Of a stretch of DNA of 64,000 nucleotides, positions 44,508 through 53,369 are shown one piece after another. The translations under genes were made by a program, and so were the position numbers. Under the pieces are notes generated by a model that saw only the letters and a list, made by a program, of their open reading frames with translations, was not told the origin of the DNA and did no database searches. How positions within the stretch are numbered: the first letter of the stretch is position 1; every line of letters begins with the position of its first letter. The DNA lies in contig JBKEDF010000049.1 in assembly GCA_047975325.1 (NCBI GenBank), forward strand, positions 72,561-136,560. Reading direction: 5' to 3'. Source of the DNA: JBKEDF01 sp047975325. GTDB taxonomy: Bacteria > Pseudomonadota > Alphaproteobacteria > Rhodobacterales > Rhodobacteraceae.

Positions 44508-45911
44508 TCAGACCGAAATTTCCTCGGGCGGGCTGGACAGGAGGGATGCCAGGCGTTCACAGGCCTCCTCAATACAGCGGCGGCTGCGATTGCCGGGCAA
44601 GGCAAGGCGAACGGCATTGGGCGCCCGGCCATGGACCAGCGCAAATTCATCGGCGGAGCGCAGCAACACGCCCTCTGCCTCCGCCATGCGGGTAAAAACG
44701 GAGGCACGCCATCCCGCAGGCAGGTGCAACCAGGCGAAGGGCAGCCCCGGCTGCCAGCACAGGCCATGGTGGCCCAATACATTCACCACCGCCTCCAGCC
44801 GGTCGGCAAAAACCGCCTGCACGTCCTGACGCAGCTTCGCCGCCCGCCCCGAGCCCAGCAGTTCCAGGCAGAGATCCGACACGGGACGGGAAAGCGCAAA
44901 GAAGCTGTGCTGCGCCGTCAGCCGCCCTGCCTGCCCGGTTCCGGTAGGGCAGATGATATAGCCAAATCGCAGCGCGGCGGAAATGCTCTTTGACAGGCTG
45001 CCAATGTACCAGGTCCGGTCCGGCGCCAGCGCGCGCAATGCAGGCAGGTTGCTTTGCGCAACCGAATAGCAATCATCCTCAAGGATCTGCAAATCATAGC
45101 TTTTTGCGATTTCCGCAACTTCACGCCGTCTGGCTTCCGGCATTGAAACCGTCGTGGGGTTCTGCGCTTCCGTCGTGATGCACAGGATCTGCGGAGCATG
45201 GCGGCTGCAGGCCGCCTCCAACGCATCGGGACGCAGCCCATGGGCGTCGATCTCCAGCCCGATCACTTCCGTCCGCATCAGTTTAGCGGCATGCCGGAAC
45301 CCCGAATAGGCAAGATCCTCACAAAGAACACTGGGCCGGTCACCACGCAGGCAGCATTGAAATACCATCGTGATCGCATGCTGCCCGCCATAGGAAAGCG
45401 CAAGATCATCGGCATTGACAGGTCCAAGGACTCGCCCATCCATCCAATCGATCAGCGCCTCGCGCAGCGGCTCCTCCGCGCGCTGACTGGGGTAGTCGAG
45501 CCAATCTTCGGCAATCTGCGGTGCAAGGGCCGCCATGCATTCGGCGAAAGCCCTGCCCTGCCCCACATCGGGCAGGCTGGGTGACCGCATATCCACCCGC
45601 CCGGTCAGGCTGGCAGGATCGCGTTCGGCAAAGAAGCTCTGGCTTGGTCCGAAACGCGGCTGCGCCGAGGCGACAAAGGTACCCCGCCCCACGGTGGCAT
45701 CCAGCAACCCTTCACGCGTGGCCAGCTGATAAGCACGAGAAACCGTCCCCGGCGTGACCTGCAACCCCCAGGCGAGATCCCGCACTGTCGGAAGCTGCGC
45801 CCCGGCCGCCAATTGCCCCGAACGGATCGCCTCCCGCAGTGCCCGCACAAGGGCAAGATATTTCGGCCCCGGATATTGTGCCAGATCCGGCTGCCAATTT
45901 GTACCCGTCAC
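44508..45911 (-). CDS. MocR-type (GntR/aminotransferase fusion) transcriptional regulator
   Basis: 467 residues: an N-terminal GntR winged helix (about 10-85, LPTVRDLAWGLQVTPGTVSRAYQLATREGLL) fused to a fold type I PLP domain. The PLP lysine is in YIGSLSKSISAALRFGYI. MocR proteins such as PdxR, TauR and GabR bind direct repeats in a divergent promoter and respond to PLP plus an amino compound. The GTG start is supported by AGGAGA five bases upstream. It diverges from the DUF1127 gene, across 86 bases holding two direct repeats. Confidence 0.93.
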   Translation of the reverse strand: MTGTNWQPDLAQYPGPKYLALVRALREAIRSGQLAAGAQLPTVRDLAWGLQVTPGTVSRAYQLATREGLLDATVGRGTFVASAQPRFGPSQSFFAERDPASLTGRVDMRSPSLPDVGQGRAFAECMAALAPQIAEDWLDYPSQRAEEPLREALIDWMDGRVLGPVNADDLALSYGGQHAITMVFQCCLRGDRPSVLCEDLAYSGFRHAAKLMRTEVIGLEIDAHGLRPDALEAACSRHAPQILCITTEAQNPTTVSMPEARRREVAEIAKSYDLQILEDDCYSVAQSNLPALRALAPDRTWYIGSLSKSISAALRFGYIICPTGTGQAGRLTAQHSFFALSRPVSDLCLELLGSGRAAKLRQDVQAVFADRLEAVVNVLGHHGLCWQPGLPFAWLHLPAGWRASVFTRMAEAEGVLLRSADEFALVHGRAPNAVRLALPGNRSRRCIEEACERLASLLSSPPEEISV

Positions 45912-45926
45912 AATGTTCTCCTAGCT

Positions 45927-45954
45927 TTGGCCGAAAGAGTATTGTATCTATATT
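45927..45954 (+). promoter_or_regulatory. Candidate promoter of the DUF1127 gene
   Basis: TTGGCC (45927-45932), a 16-base spacer and TATATT (45949-45954). The first TATTGTATC repeat ends just ahead of the -10, and the second lies about ten bases past the expected transcription start, as would suit repression. Confidence 0.45.
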
Positions 45955-45979
45955 GAGCCAAAGTCAACAATATTGTATC
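45940..45979. repeat. Direct repeat TATTGTATC x2, putative MocR operator
   Basis: TATTGTATC at 45940-45948 and again at 45971-45979, start-to-start 31 bases, close to three helical turns. They lie between the divergent MocR gene and the DUF1127 gene. Direct-repeat operators are established for MocR proteins such as TauR and PdxR. Confidence 0.55.
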
Positions 45980-45997
45980 AACACAAAGGAAAGCACC

Positions 45998-46213
45998 ATG
46001 ACCTACGAAGCCTTCCGCTCCGTCGAAGCCCGTCGGCCGCTGCCGCCCGTTGCGCGCCCTGCCTTCGCCCTGACGGCTGTGCTTCTGGCCTGGGATGATC
46101 GTTTCCGGAGCCGCAGGGCGCTGGCCCGGCTGAACGAACGAATGCTGCAGGATATCGGCTACACCCCTGAGGAAGCCGAAAGGGAAAGCGTCAGGCCCTT
46201 CTGGAAAGCCTGA
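45998..46213 (+). CDS. DUF1127 (YjiS-like) small protein
   Basis: 71 residues. The C-terminal half, RSRRALARLNERMLQDIGYTPEEAERE, is the arginine-rich DUF1127 domain. Such small proteins have been shown in alphaproteobacteria to bind RNA or affect phosphate and stress adaptation. The start has AAAGGAAAG upstream. It is monocistronic: a strong terminator follows after 25 bases. The divergent MocR gene and the direct repeats point to control by that regulator. Confidence 0.85.
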   Translation: MTYEAFRSVEARRPLPPVARPAFALTAVLLAWDDRFRSRRALARLNERMLQDIGYTPEEAERESVRPFWKA

Positions 46214-46238
46214 CGCTTTCTGTCACAAACTCCCCACT

Positions 46239-46265
46239 GGCCGCGCAAGATGCGCGGCCTTTTTT
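46239..46265 (+). terminator. Rho-independent terminator of the DUF1127 gene
   Basis: Perfect stem GGCCGCGC / GCGCGGCC with a five-base loop followed by six T. Confidence 0.93.
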
Positions 46266-46343
46266 ATGGCACGGGATAACCATGAAAGTGGGGAATCTTG
46301 CTATTAAACCAGATGAATACAAAATGATATTATGTTGATATCA

Positions 46344-47048
46344 TTATTTATTTGATATTTCCCATTCGATCGAAACCGAGGCGGTAACGGATATTTCACC
46401 TTCGGCCACCGGAACCGCCATTTCCATGGCTGCCCCACTTCGAAACATCGGGGGTTCCGGTTGAAAGGATCCGCCGCCTGCGGATATCCGCCGCACCTCG
46501 CGCAATTCGACCCCGGCAGCTTCCGTCAGCAATTCGGCCTGCGCACGCGCATCGGCCACTGCCCTGCGGCGGGCTTCCTGTTGCAAAGGTTCGGGATCGC
46601 TGACGCCAAAGGAAATTCCGTTCAGGGTATTTGCCCCATCGGCAAGCGCGGCATCTATCAATGTTCCCAGATTATCAAGATTGCGGACACGAACCGAAAG
46701 CATGTTCGACGCCCTGTAACCCGCAATGGCAGGCGACTGCCCTTCCCGCGGCCGGGTCCAGTTGGGATTCAACGAAAGGCCCGAGGTCTGCAAATCACGA
46801 TCCTCGACCCCGGCCGAACGCAGATTGGCCAGGACGGTACCCAATTGTTCCGAATTGGCCGCCATGGCCTCCGCTGCGGTTGCGGCCTCACTTTGAACAC
46901 CAAGCGACAATGTCGCCATGTCCGGGGGGGCCTCAACCTTGCCCTGGCCCGTGACGATGATGCTGGGATCGTCATCATCCGTATCCGCCGAAACCCCAAG
47001 GGGCATGGCAAGACAGAGGGCAAAAAGCGCAATTCCGGCAAGTCGCAT
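46344..47048 (-). CDS. SIMPL-domain periplasmic protein
   Basis: DUF541/SIMPL family (BP26-like), 234 residues. A signal peptide MRLAGIALFALCLAMPLGVSA leads to the SIMPL core: IIVTGQGKVEAPPDMATLSLGVQSEA and a C-terminal MEMAVPVAEGEISVTASVSIEWEI. ATG 47048 is used because AGGAG lies six bases upstream and sits after an earlier ATG at 47063. BP26 of Brucella forms oligomeric channels; the physiological role here is unknown. A weak AT-only hairpin ATGATAT/ATATCAT abuts the stop codon. Confidence 0.9.
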   Translation of the reverse strand: MRLAGIALFALCLAMPLGVSADTDDDDPSIIVTGQGKVEAPPDMATLSLGVQSEAATAAEAMAANSEQLGTVLANLRSAGVEDRDLQTSGLSLNPNWTRPREGQSPAIAGYRASNMLSVRVRNLDNLGTLIDAALADGANTLNGISFGVSDPEPLQQEARRRAVADARAQAELLTEAAGVELREVRRISAGGGSFQPEPPMFRSGAAMEMAVPVAEGEISVTASVSIEWEISNK

Positions 47049-47239
47049 CTGAAACTCCTTCACGAATTCTTGCTTGACAATAGTATGACGTTGCTCCCTT
47101 GCCTATCCTTGGATTAAATTTGCCCGAAATATGACGGTTTTCCTGCTGTTCCTTTCATTCGGCGGAAACCTGCTGTAGGAAGAAGCAAGCAGCTCTGGAA
47201 GACTCCACGGCCCCTCGGGACCTATGTTAGACCCACGCA

Positions 47240-50200
47240 ATGAAACCGAACTTTGCTCTTAATATCTCCGATACGCATATCGGGCTCTTGCATCGCACCT
47301 CCAAGGGCTGGAAGTCCATCGGTGAGGTGGCTTTCGACAGCCCCGATCTGGAGGAAGCGCTGGGATATCTGCGTTCCTCCGCCCTGGGCCTTTCGCCACA
47401 GGGCATTACCACCAAGCTGATCCTGCCATCCTCGCAGGTTCTTTTTACCAAGGTCGAAGCCCCCGGGCAGGACAAGGCCGCGCGCGAAGCCCAGATCCGT
47501 GAGGCAATCGACGGGCGTACGCCATATGGTCTTGACGAACTGGTCTTTGACTGGTCGGGCAAGGGGCCGGAATTATCCGTTGCCATTGTTGCCCGGGAAA
47601 CGCTGGAGGTAGCCGAAAGCTTTGCCGATACGCATCGCTTCAACCCGGTTTCCTTCGTCACCATGCCCGATGAGGCGGAGTTCACGGGGGAACCCTGGTT
47701 CGGCCCGTCGACCCTTGCCGGGAAACTGCTGTCAGATGATGAAAAGGTTGAGCGCGATCAGGATCCGGTAAAGATCCTGGGCGCTGATGGCAGCGATCAG
47801 AAAGATACCGGATCAAAGACACCGAAGGATAACAAGCCTTCGGAAAAGAAAAAGGGCGCGGCAGAACCCGACGCAGAACCCGACAAGGGCAAGGAAAAGG
47901 CCGAAGAAGCCCCCGACGGGAAAAAATCCGACAGCAAGATCGAAACCAAGGGCACCGATAAGGCAGCGGAGGCCAAGACCACCGAGGCCGAAGCTGCTGC
48001 AAAGGCCGCGAGGGACGCCGAGGCCAAGGCACGTGCCAAAGCCGAGGAACAGGCCCGGAAGGAACGCGAGGCCGAAGCCGCCGCCAAGGCCGAAGCCGAC
48101 CGCATCATGCGCGAACGCGCCGAAGCTGACCGCCGCCGGGCCGAGGCCCGCGCCCTGGAACAGGCCGAGGAAGAGGCCCGACGCGCCGCCGAAGAGGCGC
48201 GCAAGGCAGAGGAAGAACGCAAACAGGAAACGGCCCCCCCGGCCCTGAGTGCAACGGCCCCCCCGGCAACCGGAACCTCCAAACCCCTGGGCGCCGCAAT
48301 CCCCGCCTTTTCAAGCCGTCGCCGGGACGATACCGCCCGTATGGCAGCAGCGGTGACCACCCCCGCACCTGAACCGGCCAAGGCCCCTGCCGCGAAACCG
48401 GCTTCGGTCTTGGAAGACCCCCATCGCGCCGAAACGGCAAAGGTAACTTCCCCGCAAAAAACCGCAACGGCGACACCCGACACGACCGGGGATGTCACCC
48501 CGATTGCTGCGGCAAAATCCGCAAGCGGATCATCCGCCAGCAAGGCCGATGATGTGTCAATCAATGGTGCGGCAGGCCCAGATGCAGGCGCAGGGTCGGA
48601 TAAAGCAGGGTCGGATAAAAAGGCTACCCCGCCCCCACCACGGGGGGGTGCCCTGGGTTCCGGCGCGCCTTCAACGGCGCCGCGTTCCCCGGCCAGGCCT
48701 CTTCCCCCCATGGTCACCGCCCCCAGCATCCCCGGCACGGCAGCGGCCAACCGGATGCGAAAGGCCGATGGCCCTGTGGAACGCCCGGTGCCCCCACCCC
48801 CCAATGCAATGCGCCGTCGCGCCAAGGCCCGTGCCGAAGCCGAGGGTATGGAAGGTTTCGAGAAGCTTCCACAGGGCCGTGGCAAGCCGCGCTTTCTTGG
48901 CCTTGCCCTGACGGGGATCCTGCTTTTGGTTCTTGCGATCGTGGCGGCCTGGTCTTCCATCTACCTGTCGCAGGGGGAACAGGACGACGCTCTGCCAGCC
49001 GTGGCCGCGAATGAGGCCACCACAACGGATGAGGCCATCAACACGCCCGCCGCTGTGGTACCATCAAGCCAGGAAGATCTGAATACGGAAGCCACCCCGG
49101 ATGATCCGGAGGCGCTGGCCGATGCCGAAAGCGCCGCCGAAGAGGCCGTGCTTGCCGCACTTCCCCCCGAAACACCCCCCGAGGATCCGGAAACCGAAGC
49201 CGCCACCGATAACGAAAACACCGCAGCCCCGGTTGTTGAGGGAACGGAAGGCGCGGCCCAGCCCGGTTCCGACAATCCGCCGCAGGATGAGATTTTCCTG
49301 GCAACCACCGACACACCGCCGCCTGCCTTTGATTCCGTCGCACTGCCGCCTCCTGGTTCCGCACCCGATGCTGCGCCGGAAGCGGCGATGCCCCCCCCGC
49401 CATTTGGTGAAGAATATGAATTCAACCCCGATGGCACGATCCGCGCCACCGCGCGGGGGGTAGTGACGCCGGGCGGTTTCTGGCTGATTGCCGCGCGCCC
49501 CTCGATCATGCCGCCGCTCCGCCCCGGTTCCGAGGCACCTCAAACCGAAACACCGGCGGCGGCCCCCCCTTCCGACGCGCCGGAAGAAACCGCAAATTCC
49601 GCAATCGAGGCAGCAATATCCGAAGCCGTCGCAGGTAATCCGGCCTTCGCCCCCGATCCGGAAGCGGCTTCACTCCTGCGACCCACGCGCCGGCCCCAAA
49701 GCATTGATTCCCTGCTTCGGCAACCGGGGGATGACGATGCCGCGATACGCGACGAGATCGACACCCGCCTGGTCAGCCTGCGGCCCCGCCAACGCACGCA
49801 AGCGGTGGCGGAGCGTGGCGAGGAAACCGCGCGCCGTGAAGCCGAGGCGGCCTCGCTGGTCGCTGCAACCTCAGCCGCCAGCGCCGCCATGGCCGAGGAT
49901 CGGCCCAATGTGCTGCCCGTCGCCTATTCCCTGCGCCCCGCCGAACGGCCACGTGATTTTTCCCGTGCGGTCGCCGCCGCCGTTCAGGAAGCCACGCAAT
50001 CTTCCGCCGGTTCGCAATCGCGCGGGCAGGCCGCCGCCGCCGCATCCCCGGAGGAAGAACCCGAGCCCGAAACCCGGACCTCCGCCGCACCGCGTATTCC
50101 AACCCGTGCCAATGTGGCCCGGCAGGCCACCTACAAGAATGCGATCAACCTTTCCCGCATCAACCTGATCGGCGTCTATGGCACCAAGAACAAGCGTTAT

Positions 50201-50347
50201 GCGCTGATCCGCAGTGGCAGTGGGCGTTATACCAAGGTTCGCGTGGGTGATCGGGTGGATGGCGGTACGGTCGCCGCGATCACCTCAAGTGAAGTCCGCT
50301 ACAAGAAGGGCGGCCGCATGCTGAGCCTGGCCATGCCGAAAGGCTGA
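47240..50347 (+). CDS. Large bitopic protein with PilM/GspL-like and GspC/PilP-like ends
   Basis: 1035 residues. Residues 1-165 (FALNISDTHIGLLHR; TTKLILPSSQVLFTKVEAPG; DELVFDWSG; LSVAIVARETL) look like the cytoplasmic actin-like fold of GspL/PilM. About 190-340 is Ala/Glu/Lys/Arg-rich and predicted coiled coil. Pro/Ala-rich linkers flank one membrane segment at about 552-576 (LGLALTGILLLVLAIVAAW). The C-terminal 69 residues (INLIGVYGTKNKRYALIRSG; YTKVRVGDRVDGGTVAAI) resemble the GspC/PilP homology-region fold. Topology would be N-terminus in, C-terminus in the periplasm. No pilus or secretion genes adjoin; the function is unknown. Confidence 0.8.
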   Translation: MKPNFALNISDTHIGLLHRTSKGWKSIGEVAFDSPDLEEALGYLRSSALGLSPQGITTKLILPSSQVLFTKVEAPGQDKAAREAQIREAIDGRTPYGLDELVFDWSGKGPELSVAIVARETLEVAESFADTHRFNPVSFVTMPDEAEFTGEPWFGPSTLAGKLLSDDEKVERDQDPVKILGADGSDQKDTGSKTPKDNKPSEKKKGAAEPDAEPDKGKEKAEEAPDGKKSDSKIETKGTDKAAEAKTTEAEAAAKAARDAEAKARAKAEEQARKEREAEAAAKAEADRIMRERAEADRRRAEARALEQAEEEARRAAEEARKAEEERKQETAPPALSATAPPATGTSKPLGAAIPAFSSRRRDDTARMAAAVTTPAPEPAKAPAAKPASVLEDPHRAETAKVTSPQKTATATPDTTGDVTPIAAAKSASGSSASKADDVSINGAAGPDAGAGSDKAGSDKKATPPPPRGGALGSGAPSTAPRSPARPLPPMVTAPSIPGTAAANRMRKADGPVERPVPPPPNAMRRRAKARAEAEGMEGFEKLPQGRGKPRFLGLALTGILLLVLAIVAAWSSIYLSQGEQDDALPAVAANEATTTDEAINTPAAVVPSSQEDLNTEATPDDPEALADAESAAEEAVLAALPPETPPEDPETEAATDNENTAAPVVEGTEGAAQPGSDNPPQDEIFLATTDTPPPAFDSVALPPPGSAPDAAPEAAMPPPPFGEEYEFNPDGTIRATARGVVTPGGFWLIAARPSIMPPLRPGSEAPQTETPAAAPPSDAPEETANSAIEAAISEAVAGNPAFAPDPEAASLLRPTRRPQSIDSLLRQPGDDDAAIRDEIDTRLVSLRPRQRTQAVAERGEETARREAEAASLVAATSAASAAMAEDRPNVLPVAYSLRPAERPRDFSRAVAAAVQEATQSSAGSQSRGQAAAAASPEEEPEPETRTSAAPRIPTRANVARQATYKNAINLSRINLIGVYGTKNKRYALIRSGSGRYTKVRVGDRVDGGTVAAITSSEVRYKKGGRMLSLAMPKG

Positions 50348-50364
50348 CGCCGCCGGGGGCAGGA

Positions 50365-52287
50365 ATGGAAAGTTTTCTCCTACTCGCAAGTGTCTACCTT
50401 GGCGCGGCCGTTCTGATCGTGCCGATTTCCGTGCGCCTGGGGCTGGGCTCCGTTCTGGGTTATCTGGCAGCCGGCATCTTGATGGGTCCGGTTCTGGGAC
50501 TGGCGGGGACCGAAACCGCAGATCTGCAGCATTTCGCCGAATTCGGCGTGGTGATGATGCTTTTCCTGATCGGGCTGGAACTGGAGCCACGCGCGCTTTG
50601 GAACATGCGGCACCGGCTTCTGGGTCTGGGGGGCATGCAGATCCTGCTGACCACGGGGGGCGTTACCCTGGCCGTGGTCTATGCCGGGCTGCCCTGGCAG
50701 ATCGGCATGGTTCTGGGCATGATCCTGTCGCTTTCCTCCACCGCAATCGTCTTGCAGAGCCTGAACGAAAAAAACCTGATGCGCACCACGGGTGGACGTT
50801 CGGCCTTTGCGGTGCTGCTGACCCAGGACGTGGCCGTGGTGCCGATGCTGGCCATCATTCCGCTGCTTTCCGCAGGCGCGGCGAATATGCCGGAGGGGAT
50901 CAGTGCGGCCACCTTCGGGATCACAAATCCGGGCGATACGGCCGAAGCCCATGCCGCCCCCGGTGCGGCGGAGCCCCTGCTTTCCTTCATCCACTCGCTG
51001 CCCGGCTGGGCCGTCACGCTGATGACCCTGGGTATCGTGGTGGGTATCATCCTCGCCGGGCATTTCCTGACCCGGCCCGTCTTTCGTTTTGTCCATGCCT
51101 CGCGCCTGCCGGAGATGGGCACATTCATCGCGCTCCTGATGGTCTTCGGGATCGCCTTTTTGATGATGATCGTGGGCCTTTCCCCCGCGCTTGGTACTTT
51201 CCTTGCCGGGGTGGTCCTGGCCAATTCCGAATTTCGTCACCAGCTCGAAGCCGATATCGCCCCTTTCAAGGGGATCCTGATGGGGCTGTTCTTCATGACA
51301 GTGGGTGTCGGGATCGATTTCATGATCCTTGCCGCCAGCCCCGTCCTGGTCATTGCACTGACCCTTGCGCTGATCGCCCTGAAGGCTGCGGTTCTGTTCC
51401 TTGTCTCCCTGCCCTTCCGGCTGAAGGGGACGCATCGCTGGCTCTTTACCCTGTCATTGGCGCAGGCAGGGGAATTCGGGTTTCTCATCACGGCCTTTGC
51501 CACCAAGCAATCGGCCCTGACCCCGGCATTGGCGCAGATAACCTTGCTGGTTATCAGCCTGTCGATGCTGCTCACACCCTTGCTGTTCATCTTTTATGAC
51601 AGACTTGCCGCAGGCGGCTCCCAACCCGAAAACGACACCCCCGCCGATGAAATCGATGAACGGGGCCGGGTCATCATCGCCGGCATCGGCCGGTTCGGAC
51701 AGCTGGTCAACCGGCTGGTGCGGATGGCCGGGGCGCAGACGGTGGTTCTTGATTCCAATATCGAAACCATACAGATGATGCGTCGCTTCGGCATCAAGGG
51801 GTTTTTCGGGGATCCGACCCGTCCCGAATTGCTGGAAGCTGCGGGGCTGCGGGAAGCCTCGGTCCTTGTGATCGCGGTCAATGACCGCGAAGCCATAACC
51901 CGGATTGTCCACCATGCCCGGCAACAATGCCCGGATCTGCATATCATCGCCCGTGCCCGCGACCGTATTCATGTCTATGAACTCTACCGCGCCGGGGCGG
52001 ATGATATCGTGCGCGAAACCTTTGACAGTTCCCTGCGCGCGGGCCGCTACGTTCTGGAAAATATCGGCCTCACCGAATATGAAGCCGCGCGGTTGAGCCA
52101 GACCTATTTCCAGGTTGAACGCGAGGCGCTCCGGGATCTGGCCGAACTCTGGGTGCCGGGTAGGCCAATCCAGGAAAATGAACCCTATATCGCGCGTTCA
52201 CGGCAGCTGGACGAAGACCTCGCCCTCGCGGTGAATGAGGATGTGCAGGAAACCCGGCAGGAGGCCCGGCAAGAGGCCGCTGAATAA
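50365..52287 (+). CDS. Kef-type monovalent cation:proton antiporter (CPA2) with RCK domain
   Basis: 640 residues: about twelve membrane helices (to about 415) and a cytosolic RCK-N domain with the Rossmann motif VIIAGIGRFGQLVNRL at about 430. The pore helix motif HFAEFGVVMMLFLIGLELEP is typical of KefB/KefC. GDPTRPELLEAAGL and VNDREAITRIVHHAR complete the nucleotide-binding fold. No KefF/KefG ancillary subunit lies nearby. It starts 17 bases after the large protein gene and may be in the same transcript. Confidence 0.93.
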   Translation: MESFLLLASVYLGAAVLIVPISVRLGLGSVLGYLAAGILMGPVLGLAGTETADLQHFAEFGVVMMLFLIGLELEPRALWNMRHRLLGLGGMQILLTTGGVTLAVVYAGLPWQIGMVLGMILSLSSTAIVLQSLNEKNLMRTTGGRSAFAVLLTQDVAVVPMLAIIPLLSAGAANMPEGISAATFGITNPGDTAEAHAAPGAAEPLLSFIHSLPGWAVTLMTLGIVVGIILAGHFLTRPVFRFVHASRLPEMGTFIALLMVFGIAFLMMIVGLSPALGTFLAGVVLANSEFRHQLEADIAPFKGILMGLFFMTVGVGIDFMILAASPVLVIALTLALIALKAAVLFLVSLPFRLKGTHRWLFTLSLAQAGEFGFLITAFATKQSALTPALAQITLLVISLSMLLTPLLFIFYDRLAAGGSQPENDTPADEIDERGRVIIAGIGRFGQLVNRLVRMAGAQTVVLDSNIETIQMMRRFGIKGFFGDPTRPELLEAAGLREASVLVIAVNDREAITRIVHHARQQCPDLHIIARARDRIHVYELYRAGADDIVRETFDSSLRAGRYVLENIGLTEYEAARLSQTYFQVEREALRDLAELWVPGRPIQENEPYIARSRQLDEDLALAVNEDVQETRQEARQEAAE

Positions 52288-52292
52288 CCCGC

Positions 52293-53303
52293 TTATCCTG
52301 CCGAGACACCGGCTTCGGCAAAGGTGGCCATGCCGGAATGGCTGGCCAGCGCCCCCTGCACCACCGCGATGGCCAGCGCCGCCCCGGACCCTTCCCCCAG
52401 GCGCAACCCCAGCGACAACAACGGCCTTTTTCCCAGTGCATCAAGAAGCCGCCCATGCGCGGCCTCCGCACTTTGATGGCCTGCCAGACAATGATCCAGC
52501 GCCCCGGGAACCGCGCGCGCAAGTGGCAGGGCCGCAGCACAACAGATGAACCCGTCAAGCAGGACGGGGATCCGCAAGACCCGCGCCCGGGTAATGGCCC
52601 CGGCCATGGCGGCAATTTCACGCCCGCCAAGCCGGCGCAGGACCTCCATCGGATCCTTCAGATTATCACCATGACAATTCAGCCCCGCCACAACCGTTTC
52701 CGCCTTGCGGGCAAGCCCGGCCATATCGACGCCGGTACCGCGCCCAACCCATTCCTGCGCATCCCCGCCCAGCATTGCACAGGCTATCGCCGCGGCAGAG
52801 GTCGTATTGCCGATCCCCATTTCCCCCGTCACCAGAAGATCGGATTCGGGATCCACCGCATCCCAGCCCGTCTTAAGCGCCACGAGGAATTCTGCCTCGG
52901 CCATGGCCGGGGCTTCGGTGAAATCCGCAGTGGGCCGGCCAAGTTCCAGTGCATGCACCGCCAGCGACGCGCCGAAACAATTGGCCAGTTGATTGATCGC
53001 AGCCCCCCCCATCCGGAAATTTTCCACCATCTGGACGGTCACCTCGGCTGGAAAGGCCGAAACTCCGCGTACCGCAATCCCATGATTGCCGGCAAAGACC
53101 AGGATCTGCGGCGCCCGGATCCGGGGTGTCGGATTGCCCCGCCAGCCTGCATACCAGACTGCAATCTCCTCCAGCCTTCCTAGGGCGCCATGCGGTTTGG
53201 TCAGGTCGCGATTGCGCGCTGCGGCCGCGCAGCTTGCATCCTCATCGGGTGAAGGGGCCGACATAAGTGCATTGATCAGATCCTCAAGCGAAGCGATTTC
53301 CAT
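52293..53303 (-). CDS. cobT: Nicotinate-nucleotide--dimethylbenzimidazole phosphoribosyltransferase
   Basis: Activates the lower ligand of cobalamin to alpha-ribazole phosphate, 336 residues. Signatures: TKPHGALGRLE at the start, FAGNHGIAVRGVSAFP, GEMGIGNTT, and the catalytic glutamate E304 in LGEGSGAA. ATG 53303 follows AGGGGATG; the frame is open far upstream on the strand opposite cobS, but only this start gives the family N-terminus. It converges within six bases on the antiporter gene and diverges from cobS. Confidence 0.96.
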   Translation of the reverse strand: MEIASLEDLINALMSAPSPDEDASCAAAARNRDLTKPHGALGRLEEIAVWYAGWRGNPTPRIRAPQILVFAGNHGIAVRGVSAFPAEVTVQMVENFRMGGAAINQLANCFGASLAVHALELGRPTADFTEAPAMAEAEFLVALKTGWDAVDPESDLLVTGEMGIGNTTSAAAIACAMLGGDAQEWVGRGTGVDMAGLARKAETVVAGLNCHGDNLKDPMEVLRRLGGREIAAMAGAITRARVLRIPVLLDGFICCAAALPLARAVPGALDHCLAGHQSAEAAHGRLLDALGKRPLLSLGLRLGEGSGAALAIAVVQGALASHSGMATFAEAGVSAG

Positions 53304-53369
53304 ATCATCCCCTGATTGCCGAAAGCCCATTGCTTGGTTATCGACAACCACAAGGATTGACCAGCCGGG

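Noticed and set aside
47797..48960. Ser/Ala-rich minus-strand frame opposite the 1035-residue protein gene
   Set aside because: Low-complexity reverse reading of the Ala/Glu/Lys-rich coiled coil. No independent evidence of coding.
53304..53369. Possible cobalamin riboswitch between cobT and cobS
   Set aside because: The spacer is only 66 bases and has no B12-box-like sequence.
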